This document shows, piece by piece, positions 25,041-33,228 of a stretch of DNA of 64,000 bases (the first letter of the stretch is position 1; each line of letters opens with the position of its first letter). Origin of the DNA: Xylanibacter muris (GTDB taxonomy: Bacteria; Bacteroidota; Bacteroidia; Bacteroidales; Bacteroidaceae); contig NZ_JABKKF010000006.1 in assembly GCF_013166605.1 (NCBI RefSeq), forward strand, positions 62,001 to 126,000, in the 5' to 3' direction. The notes under the pieces were generated by a model. That model was given only the letters and a program-made list of their open reading frames with translations. It was not told the DNA's origin and ran no database searches. The position numbers were made by a program, and so were the translations under genes.

Positions 25041-25271
25041 ATGGCAACACGAATGACCATCAACGGAGTAAGCACCTGCACGAAAGCAGGGACAGAGAAA
25101 TACGAGAAGTTCCAAACGGGTATCGGCAGACGCAAGCGGACACTTGTGCAATACGACTACCGCCACACGGACGGGGAATTATTCTCTTGTGTGAAACCCA
25201 CGTTGGACGAGTGCCGAACCGCACGGGACAAGTGGCTGACGGCAAAGAAAAGAAAGGAGAACAAACGATGA
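25041..25271 (+). CDS. DUF3873 family protein
   Basis: A 76-residue basic protein with Met-Thr-Ile-Asn-Gly-Val-Ser-Thr-Cys, Gln-Tyr-Asp-Tyr-Arg-His-Thr-Asp-Gly-Glu-Leu-Phe-Ser-Cys and a Lys/Arg tail, as in DUF3873 proteins of Bacteroidales conjugative elements. Two cysteines sit where a small metal-binding or disulfide fold could form. Its stop overlaps the start of the next gene by 4 bp (ATGA), showing cotranslation. Function unknown. Confidence 0.7.
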   Translation: MATRMTINGVSTCTKAGTEKYEKFQTGIGRRKRTLVQYDYRHTDGELFSCVKPTLDECRTARDKWLTAKKRKENKR

Positions 25272-25516
25272 ACGCAGCAGGCTACCAAACGCTGATAGTA
25301 AAGTTCAGCAAACCTATCGCGGAATTGGACGGCATCTTTGACGATTCTGAAGCGTGGGGAGTGGATACGCTTAAAGGATGGATAGAGGACTATGAAAGCA
25401 GCCGTTTCACCGCCATTGACAGCCACACGGCAGTCATAACGAGCGAGTACAATATGGAGTGTGTGCAAACATGGTTGGAACGTAACACACCAATAGCCGA
25501 GAAAACAGAATGTTGA
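25268..25516 (+). CDS. small acidic protein of unknown function
   Basis: An 82-residue protein whose ATG overlaps the DUF3873 stop (4 bp). It has an alternating beta/alpha look (Leu-Ile-Val-Lys-Phe-Ser-Lys; Ala-Val-Ile-Thr-Ser-Glu-Tyr) and a Trp-rich acidic middle. No family recognised. A perfect GC-rich hairpin follows 2 bp after the stop. Confidence 0.6.
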   Translation: MNAAGYQTLIVKFSKPIAELDGIFDDSEAWGVDTLKGWIEDYESSRFTAIDSHTAVITSEYNMECVQTWLERNTPIAEKTEC

Positions 25517-25518
25517 GC

Positions 25519-25546
25519 GTTTAGGCGGTGTCCGCACCGCCTAAAC
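25519..25546. terminator. perfect GC-rich hairpin in the accessory cluster
   Basis: GTTTAGGCGGTG (25519-25530), loop TCCG, CACCGCCTAAAC (25535-25546). There is no T tract, so it may attenuate or protect mRNA ends rather than terminate. A similar GGCGGC-GAAA-GCCGCC hairpin lies at 25885-25900. Confidence 0.5.
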
Positions 25547-25563
25547 ATAACACCCAAAGAAGA

Positions 25564-25878
25564 ATGAATATGATAGCAAAGACAATTTTGGAGCAGATAG
25601 GTGGCAGACGCTTTGCCGCCATGACGGGAAGCAAAGACTTCATAGACATGGGCAACGGCTTACGCATGAGCCTTGCGAGGAACAAGACGAGTGCCAACCG
25701 CCTTGACATCATCTATGATGCAGGGGCAGACCTCTACAATATGCGCTTCTACCGCAGGACGTTCAGCAAAAAGACATTCGAGTGTAAGACGAAGGACATT
25801 GAAACGCACGAGGGAATATATTGCGATATGCTGGAGGACATCTTCACGATAGTGACAGGACTTTACACCCATTTTTGA
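25564..25878 (+). CDS. small conjugative-element protein of unknown function
   Basis: A 104-residue protein from the ATG at 25564, 17 bp after the hairpin. It shows Ile-Gly-Gly-Arg-Arg-Phe-Ala-Ala-Met-Thr-Gly-Ser-Lys, Leu-Asp-Ile-Ile-Tyr-Asp-Ala-Gly-Ala-Asp-Leu-Tyr-Asn and a C-terminal helix. No family is recognised. Similar small proteins are recalled on related elements. Confidence 0.6.
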   Translation: MNMIAKTILEQIGGRRFAAMTGSKDFIDMGNGLRMSLARNKTSANRLDIIYDAGADLYNMRFYRRTFSKKTFECKTKDIETHEGIYCDMLEDIFTIVTGLYTHF

Positions 25879-25995
25879 GAGGTGGGCGGCGAAAGCCGCC
25901 TACTTTCTTTCAGTGAGCATGATGGCGGATAAAGAAAGTAGCAAAGAAACCTTTGTGCCAATCTACGATAGCATTCACAAAAACAAGTTTTAATT

Positions 25996-26218
25996 ATGGA
26001 AACAATCAGACAGAACGGAAAAATCATCTTGCACAGCAATGACGGAACAAGCATAAAGATGATTTTTCAGAAACCTCACGGGCAGGAATTTTCAAGGTCT
26101 GGAATATGTGGAGTATATCCGGCATATCGCAATCGGGGACATGGGATTTTCGCCCAGCACCATTGAGCATTGCAGGGATGGTGAAGTTGTCGGCAAAGGA
26201 ATAATCCCGAATGTATGA
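25996..26218 (+). pseudogene. frameshifted small conjugative-element gene
   Basis: The frame from the ATG at 25996 encodes Met-Glu-Thr-Ile-Arg-Gln-Asn-Gly-Lys-Ile-Ile-Leu-His and then, after Lys-Pro-His-Gly-Gln near 26085, turns into a non-native tail. In the neighbouring frame a well-formed end continues at once (Leu-Glu-Tyr-Val-Glu-Tyr-Ile-Arg-His-Ile-Ala-Ile-Gly-Asp) to a TGA at 26216-26218. The whole span is 223 bp, not a multiple of three, so a single small indel broke a ~73-residue gene. It lies 45 bp from the CBASS operon end. A sequencing error is the alternative. Confidence 0.6.
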
Positions 26219-26262
26219 AAGCGGAAAATCCGATGAAGCCACAACTTTATCGGATTTGTAAA

Positions 26263-27201
26263 TCATATAATTATAACACATTCTCGACAAAAGGCATCCT
26301 CGTTGATTAAAAGTTGTAAGACCCTCCGAAAATTATTCATCTCATTCTCTTCCGCAAGTTCTTGTTCTATCTTTTTCCCTATATGTCCTACACGGAAATA
26401 CATATCAATTGCCTTATCTATGCCTGTCAAAATAGTTGGCATGTCATAGATTTCTAAAGAATCGTCACCATCTTTTGTCGCAAAATGAATAGGGTAACTT
26501 CTTTGTTTTGTGTCAATCTTAGTCTCTTTTAACCCCAATTTCTTGTAATACAACATCGCACTCTTTTTTATATCTGCGTCAAGAGAATCCGGCATTACAA
26601 TTTTTAAGATACCCTTGTCATATATAGTGCCATCAATTTCCAATCCTGGCGTGTTTTCTGCAAGCCATTCGGCCGCAAGTTTAACAAATCCCTCAAAATA
26701 GGAAATTGCCAAAACAGTTGATGGCAATAGCCCTAAATGACCGAGATTGATGTTTTCATCAATTTGTTTTTTTAATTTAGCTAAACCTTTTTCCAATGAA
26801 TCTGTGGCGACTTTCTTCCCGTCTGCACCAATTTTCACTTCATACCGCGTAGCCGTTATGCCTAACAAATCGGTAGGTATTTTTGCTTCTTGTTGAGCAA
26901 TAATAAAAGCTCGATCTAATCCTACCCGACCAAGGAAAAGACCATATTCAAATAAAACATTATCACGGGCTGATTCAAAATGTGTATCTCTGACAATAAG
27001 TTCGTCATCAGCTGAAAATACCATAAAGCCGAAATCAAATAAGCTGGCAGATTTGACCAATGTTTCTAGAAAAGATTCATTGTTCTTAAAGATATTATCT
27101 GTCCAAAGATAACAATCGTAATCCTCCTTGAAAAAGTCCTTGATTCGTTTGGCAACGTCAAGACCTTCGCTTGATGAGCCGATAAATATTCTTGGTTTCA
27201 T
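26263..27201 (-). CDS. TIR-STING cyclic-dinucleotide-activated CBASS effector
   Basis: A 312-residue two-domain protein. Residues 1-about 125 form a TIR-like domain: Arg-Ile-Phe-Ile-Gly-Ser-Ser-Ser-Glu-Gly at 4-13 and Ser-Ala-Arg-Asp-Asn-Val-Leu-Phe-Glu-Tyr-Gly-Leu-Phe, with Glu85 as the expected catalytic NADase residue. Residues about 155-300 resemble bacterial STING: Leu-Pro-Ser-Thr-Val-Leu-Ala-Ile-Ser-Tyr-Phe at 159-169 and Asp-Met-Pro-Thr-Ile-Leu-Thr-Gly-Ile-Asp-Lys at 253-263. Known TIR-STING effectors bind c-di-GMP, form filaments and destroy NAD+ on phage infection. The start overlaps the CD-NTase stop (ATGA), confirming a two-gene CBASS operon. Strikingly AT-rich against the tra genes. 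Confidence 0.88.
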   Translation of the reverse strand: MKPRIFIGSSSEGLDVAKRIKDFFKEDYDCYLWTDNIFKNNESFLETLVKSASLFDFGFMVFSADDELIVRDTHFESARDNVLFEYGLFLGRVGLDRAFIIAQQEAKIPTDLLGITATRYEVKIGADGKKVATDSLEKGLAKLKKQIDENINLGHLGLLPSTVLAISYFEGFVKLAAEWLAENTPGLEIDGTIYDKGILKIVMPDSLDADIKKSAMLYYKKLGLKETKIDTKQRSYPIHFATKDGDDSLEIYDMPTILTGIDKAIDMYFRVGHIGKKIEQELAEENEMNNFRRVLQLLINEDAFCRECVIII

Positions 27202-28235
27202 ATATTACCTAAATCCTTATTTATTTTATAAACTTCGTCTTCCAATACTTTTAATGCCGCAAGTTTTTCTGGCTTATCTTTAAAAACATATTCGTTTCCA
27301 ACCACTGACTTCAGGTCATCTTGCTTGCCGTCATTCCATAAATGGAACATCGTATGCCACAAGATATAAACCAAATCCTTGTATTCTTTTTGTACGTAAT
27401 CTTGTACTGGTATTGAGTAGCAGATAGCATTGATTTCAAAACTTGTAAGTGGGATATCTTTCTCAGAATCTGTACGAACATTTTTAAGGAATCTAATCAT
27501 TCTTTTCAACCGTCCATTTGTATCTGCACTTCTTTGATTTATTCTTGATATGCTTAGAAACGGATAATCCGGTCCTTCGGAAAGTCCGGTGCTTTTATTA
27601 TATATTTTTATACCACGTTTATCCTCTGGCATTCCATCCAATACATAATCCAATGATTGGAACCAAGATGATGTTACAATATCTACGTCTCGATGAAGAT
27701 TTTGATTAGTAATTTTTACCGCCTTGGGCTTTGATATGTCACATATAGTATATGTACGTGACATTGTCTTTTCAATTTGAGTCCGCAAAGATGCCATATC
27801 CTGAGAACTATTCCCCTCATATTGAGAAAATGAGTTATCGAACTGACATAATCTGCCAATTTGGCGGTCATTATATTTCCATGTTTTCGCTAATTCTTGT
27901 CTTACCTTAAAAATGTCTGTTCCGACAAATTTCTCACATAGTACAAGCAAGTCTATATCACTGGCTCCCCTTATGTGTGTATCTGTCATAACAGAGCCTT
28001 GGTATTCATACGATACATTCGTTAGAGATTCTCTCAGATGCTGTTTAACGACCTCCCCTGCGGCTTTGGTTCGTTTTGTGTATTCTTCATCAACGGATTT
28101 CATGGCACGCAATACATACCTTGCCACATCTTTATCATATACAGACTCTCCACTGAACATTCTTTGCTCTACGAGCATTGACGAGTCTGGATTGTATCGA
28201 TTATTTATTTGTCTAAGTTTTTGGGAATAATCCAT
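27198..28235 (-). CDS. CBASS CD-NTase (cGAS/DncV-like nucleotidyltransferase)
   Basis: A 345-residue nucleotidyltransferase. Gly80-Ser81 followed by Asp93-Ile-Asp95 is the GSx(n)DxD active site of CD-NTases; a further acidic pair, Asp183-Val-Asp185, supplies the third metal ligand. The C-terminal half is helical with Glu-Ile-Asn-Ala-Ile and Leu-Trp-His-Thr-Met-Phe-His-Leu-Trp as in CdnE-like enzymes. Upon phage sensing it should make a cyclic dinucleotide, most likely c-di-GMP given its STING partner. It is the first gene of the pair and starts only 20 bp past the tra terminator T tract, leaving little room for a promoter of its own. Confidence 0.88.
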   Translation of the reverse strand: MDYSQKLRQINNRYNPDSSMLVEQRMFSGESVYDKDVARYVLRAMKSVDEEYTKRTKAAGEVVKQHLRESLTNVSYEYQGSVMTDTHIRGASDIDLLVLCEKFVGTDIFKVRQELAKTWKYNDRQIGRLCQFDNSFSQYEGNSSQDMASLRTQIEKTMSRTYTICDISKPKAVKITNQNLHRDVDIVTSSWFQSLDYVLDGMPEDKRGIKIYNKSTGLSEGPDYPFLSISRINQRSADTNGRLKRMIRFLKNVRTDSEKDIPLTSFEINAICYSIPVQDYVQKEYKDLVYILWHTMFHLWNDGKQDDLKSVVGNEYVFKDKPEKLAALKVLEDEVYKINKDLGNI

Positions 28236-28254
28236 ATTTTTTCGCTTTTATTAC

Positions 28255-28296
28255 AAAAAAAACGCAAAAAGCGTGCCAAATGACAAAATGGCACGC
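28255..28296 (-). terminator. tra operon terminator
   Basis: GCGTGCCA (28271-28278) / TGGCACGC (28289-28296); minus strand continues TTTTTGCGTTTTTTTT, a strong T tract. It ends the traA-lysozyme operon 24 bp after the lysozyme stop. Confidence 0.85.
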
Positions 28297-28319
28297 CTAA
28301 CTATTATTTATCAGTTCTT

Positions 28320-28847
28320 TTAAGGCTCGTACAGCAGCGCAAACTCCGCTTTTCTCCGTTTGAGCAGCATGGCGTGCCGTTTCCCCTTGTAGTTGCAGAA
28401 AGCGATATATTCCCGGTAAATGTTCCTGTCGCCCGCCTCCAATTTTCGGATCAGCGTGCTTTTGGGTATCTTCCCGCTCCCCAAAAGCCGGTATGGACCG
28501 ACATTGTATGCGAGCGTGGCAAGGAGCAGACTGTCACGCCCGAACTTGCGGAACATGGCGCAGAACTTCCGCAAGTCTTTCCGCAGGAGCGCGTCCGCCT
28601 GCCGCTTCGTCATGGTGCGTGCCGAATACCTTTCCCCCGGCTGCACCTGATGACCCCAGCCCACGTAGGGGTGGTGTTTCTCCGAGTGCCAGCCCTCAAA
28701 ATACTTCGTACAGCGAACCGCCCGCTCGAAAGGCGGCAGGCGGTAGATTGCCGCCTGCCCGTCCGTCCCCTTCTGACGGCTGTCCCGTGCGGACACGGAG
28801 CAGACCGCCAGAAGCGAACAGAGGATAGCCATGAACACACGCATCAT
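28320..28847 (-). CDS. conjugation-associated lysozyme (GH24-like), exported
   Basis: A 175-residue protein with a signal peptide (Met-Met-Arg then a hydrophobic run to Val-Ser-Ala) and a T4-lysozyme-like domain: Phe-Glu-Gly-Trp with Glu as probable acid, then Pro-Tyr-Val-Gly-Trp-Gly-His, and Leu-Ala-Tyr-Asn-Val-Gly-Pro further on. Enzymes of this type open peptidoglycan so that the mating channel can be built. It is the last gene of the tra operon, its start overlapping the traQ stop (ATGA). Confidence 0.85.
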   Translation of the reverse strand: MMRVFMAILCSLLAVCSVSARDSRQKGTDGQAAIYRLPPFERAVRCTKYFEGWHSEKHHPYVGWGHQVQPGERYSARTMTKRQADALLRKDLRKFCAMFRKFGRDSLLLATLAYNVGPYRLLGSGKIPKSTLIRKLEAGDRNIYREYIAFCNYKGKRHAMLLKRRKAEFALLYEP

Positions 28848-29347
28848 CTTGGCAGAGGTTTGTAATTGCCTATGGGGATGACGGTCTGAATGTCATCCTT
28901 CACGTTTCGGTTGTTGAAGTCAAATTCCAATTCGTAGGAATTTTTGAAGTTGTCCTCCACCACCACGATGAAGTTGTGCGCCTCGTCGCCCTCTGCCGTA
29001 TAGTACAGCCGGAACTTCTCGTTTTCGAGCAGGTAGCGGTCGTTGGGCAGGAAAGTAATGCCGCCCGCCATCTTCAGCGTGCCTTCCCCCTCGAACTGGA
29101 AATACCGGATGGTGTAGAGCGTGTTGGCGTAATCGCCCGTCCTTTTCAGCTCACAGCGGATTTCCACCGTCTGCCCATTGCTTACCTTGTTCGGCACGGG
29201 CATGGTTTCCACCGTGAAGGGATAGGATTGCTGGATGTCCATGTCGTCGTCACACGATACGGCGGTGAGCGACACGGCGGCGAAAAGGCAGAGTGCCAAC
29301 GCCTTGAAGATTGATGTTCTCTTGTTCTTGTTGTTCAGTATGTTCAT
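28844..29347 (-). CDS. traQ: conjugative transposon protein TraQ (DUF3872 lipoprotein)
   Basis: A 167-residue protein. Basic start, hydrophobic segment and Val-Ser-Cys-Asp-Asp-Asp give a lipoprotein signal. The mature part is a DUF3872-type beta-sandwich (Pro-Phe-Thr-Val-Glu-Thr-Met-Pro-Val-Pro; Ile-Arg-Tyr-Phe-Gln-Phe-Glu-Gly). It follows traP by 18 bp and overlaps the lysozyme gene, the position of traQ in CTnDOT. It is likely an envelope component of the mating apparatus. Confidence 0.88.
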   Translation of the reverse strand: MNILNNKNKRTSIFKALALCLFAAVSLTAVSCDDDMDIQQSYPFTVETMPVPNKVSNGQTVEIRCELKRTGDYANTLYTIRYFQFEGEGTLKMAGGITFLPNDRYLLENEKFRLYYTAEGDEAHNFIVVVEDNFKNSYELEFDFNNRNVKDDIQTVIPIGNYKPLPR

Positions 29348-29365
29348 TGTCTTTTGATTTTTAAG

Positions 29366-30244
29366 TTATTGTTCTTTTTTCGTTGTCAGTTGCAGATAGT
29401 CGTTCAAGTCCTTGCAACCATCATAGAGGGCGGAACGGTCGCAGACACGTTCCTCGTAGTGTCCTTTCAGCATTTCCAACGTGCGCCGTCCGGCTTCGTC
29501 ACGGTCGAGGTAACAGTCTATGCGCCCGTAACCGTCCAGATACCTCATAGCCTTTTCCACGTTGGAAACGGAGTTCAGCACAAGGCAACCACCCGTTTCC
29601 AATCCGAGCGTGACGGCGGAAAGAAAGTCCATGAATCCTTCAAATACGCTGCACACGTCAGACGGAGAGCCTTCCGTCTTGACCAGCGACACGTCTTTCG
29701 GCGGCACGCATCCCTTGAAGAAACGGCTGCGGATCTCATAGCCACCCGCCACATTCGGAAAACCGACGGCGAAATATCGCTTGCCACGCACTCCGTAATT
29801 CAGTCGGCAGCAATACAGGGATGCAATGCCGTAAGGAATGCCCCGTTCCGCCAGATAGTCCGTCAGTGGAGAATGAAGCAGTGGAGCGGTTTCCACACCC
29901 TCAAAGGCAGGTTCTGACCGTTTAGGCAGGAAAGTCGTTTTGCTCACTTCTGGAACAGGCATAGGCATATTGGCGGTTTCCGCTATGAACTTCACTTGTT
30001 CCATGAAATCCTCGCTTCGGACAAACTCCCCGGCAAGCGTGAAGATGTCGCCGCCCTTGCCCAGACCGAAGTCGTACCAGAGCTCTTTTGCCACGTTCAC
30101 ACGGAAAGAGGGCGTGCGCTCATTGCGGTATGGCGCACAATACCACAACTCGTTGCCGCTTCTTCGGACAGGTTCATGTCCCCGCCGTGCGAGGAAGTCT
30201 GCAAGGGATATTTGCCTCATGGCTTCAATTTCCGTTCGTTCCAT
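29366..30244 (-). CDS. traP: TraP, DnaG-like primase with CHC2/TOPRIM domains
   Basis: A 292-residue protein. The N-terminal CHC2-like region has Trp-Tyr-Cys-Ala-Pro-Tyr-Arg-Asn-Glu-Arg-Thr-Pro-Ser-Phe and Gly-Lys-Gly-Gly-Asp-Ile-Phe. The C-terminal TOPRIM part has Val-Phe-Glu-Gly-Phe-Met-Asp and Tyr-Leu-Asp-Arg-Asp-Glu-Ala-Gly. This is the layout of DnaG-type primases and of TraP of CTnDOT-like elements. It probably primes the complementary strand after single-strand transfer. Spacing to traO is 8 bp. Confidence 0.88.
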   Translation of the reverse strand: MERTEIEAMRQISLADFLARRGHEPVRRSGNELWYCAPYRNERTPSFRVNVAKELWYDFGLGKGGDIFTLAGEFVRSEDFMEQVKFIAETANMPMPVPEVSKTTFLPKRSEPAFEGVETAPLLHSPLTDYLAERGIPYGIASLYCCRLNYGVRGKRYFAVGFPNVAGGYEIRSRFFKGCVPPKDVSLVKTEGSPSDVCSVFEGFMDFLSAVTLGLETGGCLVLNSVSNVEKAMRYLDGYGRIDCYLDRDEAGRRTLEMLKGHYEERVCDRSALYDGCKDLNDYLQLTTKKEQ

Positions 30245-30252
30245 GCGGTGCG

Positions 30253-30828
30253 TCAGTTAATGATGAACTTGATGCCCACGCCCCATTGCGTATGAAACTT
30301 CCTCGTGTCGCCACCCCACAGGCAACGCTCCCGGAGGTTGGCGAGCAGGGCGATACGGTCAGCCACGTAAAACTCCACATCGAGCGTCAGCGCACCGCCA
30401 TAGATAAAGGCGTCCCGTTCATGGAGCGTGGAGCCGTCATGCAGTACCTTTTCGCCCCAGTTCACCGATTCATATCCGGCAAGAGCCGAAGCACCTGCAT
30501 AGACGAACACGATTTTACGGGCATCGGAGAGTATCTTGAAGTAGTATCCGCCCTCCGCCGTGAACTGTGCCACGGGTATCTTCCCGTCCTTGTAAGGGTT
30601 GTTCTTCAATAGGTATTCACTGCCGAACACCCATTTGTTCCCTTTTTTCGTGTAGGTGGAAAGAGCCGCCCCGAAGCTATACCCGCCGTCGTTGCCGCCG
30701 GGATTGAAACCGTCCGCCATGTTCGCCCTGACCTCGATGCCCTGCATCTTCGGCAGGCATCGCTGGGCGTGCGCCTGCCCCGTGAACAGGGCAAGCGACG
30801 CTATGATTATTGCGATGTACTTTCTCAT
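30253..30828 (-). CDS. traO: conjugative transposon protein TraO
   Basis: A 191-residue protein with a signal peptide (Ala-His-Ala-Gln) and beta-rich body (Gly-Gly-Tyr-Ser-Phe-Gly-Ala-Ala; Val-Phe-Gly-Ser-Glu-Tyr-Leu-Leu; Phe-Tyr-Val-Ala-Asp), suggesting an outer-membrane beta-barrel. Size, position between traN and traP, and the ending match TraO of CTnDOT. Two bases separate it from traN, so cotranslation is likely. Confidence 0.87.
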   Translation of the reverse strand: MRKYIAIIIASLALFTGQAHAQRCLPKMQGIEVRANMADGFNPGGNDGGYSFGAALSTYTKKGNKWVFGSEYLLKNNPYKDGKIPVAQFTAEGGYYFKILSDARKIVFVYAGASALAGYESVNWGEKVLHDGSTLHERDAFIYGGALTLDVEFYVADRIALLANLRERCLWGGDTRKFHTQWGVGIKFIIN

Positions 30829-30830
30829 GG

Positions 30831-31817
30831 TCAGCGCACTTGAAGTTCGTTGATGGTATTGGCACGCACCAAGTCCTCATTCTCGATCACGAAGGACTGG
30901 TGACGTCCCCCGTTTTTCTCGTTGAGTTCCACCACGAGGCACTTGCCGTCTGGGATGGTGAACTTCGCCATCGTGAAGACCGTGCGCTCGCTTTTTTTGC
31001 CCGGCACGAGCGTGGTGTAGTTCTGCGCGCGGAGCGGCAGGATGATACGCTCCTGCACGGCGGTACGCTTCGCCACTTTTTTGTCCACGATTTTCCACGT
31101 GATGTAGTCCACATCGAAAGGCACGTTGCTCTGGTTCCTGATTTCCGTGTGGAAATACAGAAGCCCGTTGTGCGTGTAGATGCCTTTCAGAAGGTACTGG
31201 ATGCCGAAACGCTTGCAGCCGATATGCTTCACCTCACGCTTGTCCTGCTTGTGGATGGACTTCATGATAAGGCGCACCAGCATGGGACTTTCACTGCCTA
31301 ATTCTTTCAGGTAGATTTCCTGCGCGTTGTTCGGACGGTTCACCGCCTCGCCGTCATGGATGAAGTCGCACATCTCCACGTTGAGCAGCAGCGGTTCGGC
31401 GGCGTACTTCACGTTGAAGGTGTAGAAACTCCCGTCCTCCGTGATTACGGACATGTTGGTTTCGTTCGGGAAGTTCCTCACGGTAGCCTTCACACGGATG
31501 ACGTTCTCCGCACCGTCGGCTTTGCCCGCTATCAGGTCGGGCGAGCCTAAATCGACATAGCGCACCTCCGCCGGGAAGATGACATGCACGGTCTTGTCGT
31601 AGGTCACTTCCAAGCCGTGCGGGGGAACCATGCGGTCAAAGCCCAGCTTTCTCGTCAGACCGTGATACAGGTCGCCGTCCGCCTCCTTCTGCGGATAGAC
31701 CTCCTTTGTCAAGGTCAGTTCTTCACTTCCGTTGGTCGTTTCAACGGTCACGTTTTCCTGCGCGTTGGCAGTTGCGATGCCCATAGCAAGGGCAAACATC
31801 ATGATTACTTTTCTCAT
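30831..31817 (-). CDS. traN: conjugative transposon protein TraN (DUF4138)
   Basis: A 328-residue exported protein: signal peptide ending Ala-Asn-Ala-Gln, then DUF4138-type beta domains (Leu-Gly-Ser-Pro-Asp-Leu-Ile-Ala-Gly-Lys; Asn-Asn-Ala-Gln-Glu-Ile-Tyr-Leu-Lys; Val-Asp-Tyr-Ile-Thr-Trp-Lys). It is the VirB9-like outer-membrane-associated component of Bacteroidales conjugation channels by position and family. Its leader carries a 24-bp motif also found upstream of traE. Confidence 0.88.
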   Translation of the reverse strand: MRKVIMMFALAMGIATANAQENVTVETTNGSEELTLTKEVYPQKEADGDLYHGLTRKLGFDRMVPPHGLEVTYDKTVHVIFPAEVRYVDLGSPDLIAGKADGAENVIRVKATVRNFPNETNMSVITEDGSFYTFNVKYAAEPLLLNVEMCDFIHDGEAVNRPNNAQEIYLKELGSESPMLVRLIMKSIHKQDKREVKHIGCKRFGIQYLLKGIYTHNGLLYFHTEIRNQSNVPFDVDYITWKIVDKKVAKRTAVQERIILPLRAQNYTTLVPGKKSERTVFTMAKFTIPDGKCLVVELNEKNGGRHQSFVIENEDLVRANTINELQVR

Positions 31818-31840
31818 TTTACTTTGAATTTAGTGGGTTG
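31817..31840 (-). promoter_or_regulatory. leader motif shared by traN and traE
   Basis: Minus strand reads CAACCCACTAAATTCAAAGT followed by AAAA and the traN ATG. Nearly the same string (CAACCCACTAAACCAAAGTAAA) occurs at 39667-39688 upstream of traE. Here it abuts the start codon and may act as a translation enhancer. Confidence 0.4.
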
Positions 31841-31872
31841 TTGTTATTGATTGGATTTCTTATGATTATACA

Positions 31873-33228
31873 TCAGTCCTTCTCCTGATAGAGCATGACC
31901 CTGTACCCGGCTTTCAGATGCACTTTGACGGTGCGCATCTTCTTGGCTATATACTGGCTCGTACCTTGTATCAGCCCCTTGCCCAAGTCGGAGGCGAGCT
32001 GCGCACCAGCATTGGTGGAGATGTTGATGCTGCTGCCGAGCGAGCCGCCCATGTTGGCGGCAACCTCCCTGACGGCGTTAATCTCCATCGAGTTGGGGAT
32101 GAATATGCCGGGCTGTCCGTCCGTGTCATAGACCTCCAACTCCACCGGGATAACCGTACCGTCGTGTTCCAGAGAGGTGATTTCGATGGCGAGCCGTTCG
32201 CCCTGAATCTTGGCTGCACCGACCACCACCGCATTACGAGGAATGATCCGGTCTGCTACTGCCATCGGCTCCAGCAGCCGTAACCTGACCGCCTGCCCGT
32301 CCGTAACGCTCTGCGCCCCATAGACGCATGCCGGTATGGTGTTCCTGTCCGATACGGTCGTGACACCCACCGCCGTGTTGAAACTGCGGTTGCGTTCCTG
32401 CGAGAAGGAAGCGACAAATTCGGAATTGCTCATGGGCTGTCCGAGCGAGGACACCACCTGATGCGCCACCTGCCTTACGGGTTTTGCCGTGTTCTTTCCG
32501 GCTTTCTGCACGGGGGACGGGGACGGCTCTGCGGTCTGTCCCGCTGCCGCCTGCGTGCCGTTCTGACCACCCATGTACTTCGCCGCCAGCTCGTAGGATT
32601 TTTCCATGAGTGCCACCTGCTCGTCCATCGTGGAGCTTCTCTCTTTTCCGCTTTCCAGTTCGGATTCGAGCGTGGCGATGCGTTCCAGCAGTTCGTCCAT
32701 CTCCGCATTGTCGTTCTTCGGCTGCTCGTAGAAGTTGCCGAGCGTGGCATTGAGGTCACGGTAGGCGGCTGCCGAGGATTGGATGGTCTTCGGTGCGGGC
32801 TTCACCGCCTCTTCCGTTCCGCCGGGATTGGCAAGGTCGAAGTCGCCGCCATTGTCCGCTTCCGCCGTTTCGCGGTCGAACAGGTCGCCCAACTGCTGCA
32901 TGGCGCGGCTGCGGTTCTCCTGCCGTTCCTCCATTGCCCCCTGCTCGTAGGCTTTCGCCTTGTCCCCGATAATCCGGCGGTTCTCCTTGTCCGCGTCGGG
33001 CATCTCGATGTTGTAGCCGCCTGTTCCCGGCTCCTGCTCCTTGCCGGAGGACGGGGCGAATATCAGCCACATCGCCCCGATGAATACCAGCACCATAGCG
33101 GGAAGCACTATCATTTTCTGGCGTTTCAGCCGTTGTGCTTCGCTCAGCGGCTTGCGCTCCTTTTTCGGCTTGTCGTTGCCGGGAGCCGCCTTGTTTTCGT
33201 TCTTGGGTTCATTCTTCGTCTGTTCCAT
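31873..33228 (-). CDS. traM: conjugative transposon protein TraM
   Basis: A 451-residue protein with a charged cytoplasmic N terminus, one membrane helix at about 40-60, a long Gln/Glu/Ala-rich region with coiled-coil character (about 80-250) and a compact C-terminal beta domain (Ile-Pro-Ala-Cys-Val-Tyr-Gly; Leu-Arg-Leu-Leu-Glu-Pro-Met). This is the VirB10-like architecture of TraM: an inner-to-outer-membrane spanning scaffold. It overlaps traL by 20 bp. Confidence 0.9.
   Translation of the reverse strand: MEQTKNEPKNENKAAPGNDKPKKERKPLSEAQRLKRQKMIVLPAMVLVFIGAMWLIFAPSSGKEQEPGTGGYNIEMPDADKENRRIIGDKAKAYEQGAMEERQENRSRAMQQLGDLFDRETAEADNGGDFDLANPGGTEEAVKPAPKTIQSSAAAYRDLNATLGNFYEQPKNDNAEMDELLERIATLESELESGKERSSTMDEQVALMEKSYELAAKYMGGQNGTQAAAGQTAEPSPSPVQKAGKNTAKPVRQVAHQVVSSLGQPMSNSEFVASFSQERNRSFNTAVGVTTVSDRNTIPACVYGAQSVTDGQAVRLRLLEPMAVADRIIPRNAVVVGAAKIQGERLAIEITSLEHDGTVIPVELEVYDTDGQPGIFIPNSMEINAVREVAANMGGSLGSSINISTNAGAQLASDLGKGLIQGTSQYIAKKMRTVKVHLKAGYRVMLYQEKD

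Noticed and set aside
25921..25993. 23-codon frame upstream of the frameshifted gene
   Set aside because: Too short, no conservation known, and it follows a GC-rich hairpin; not supportable.
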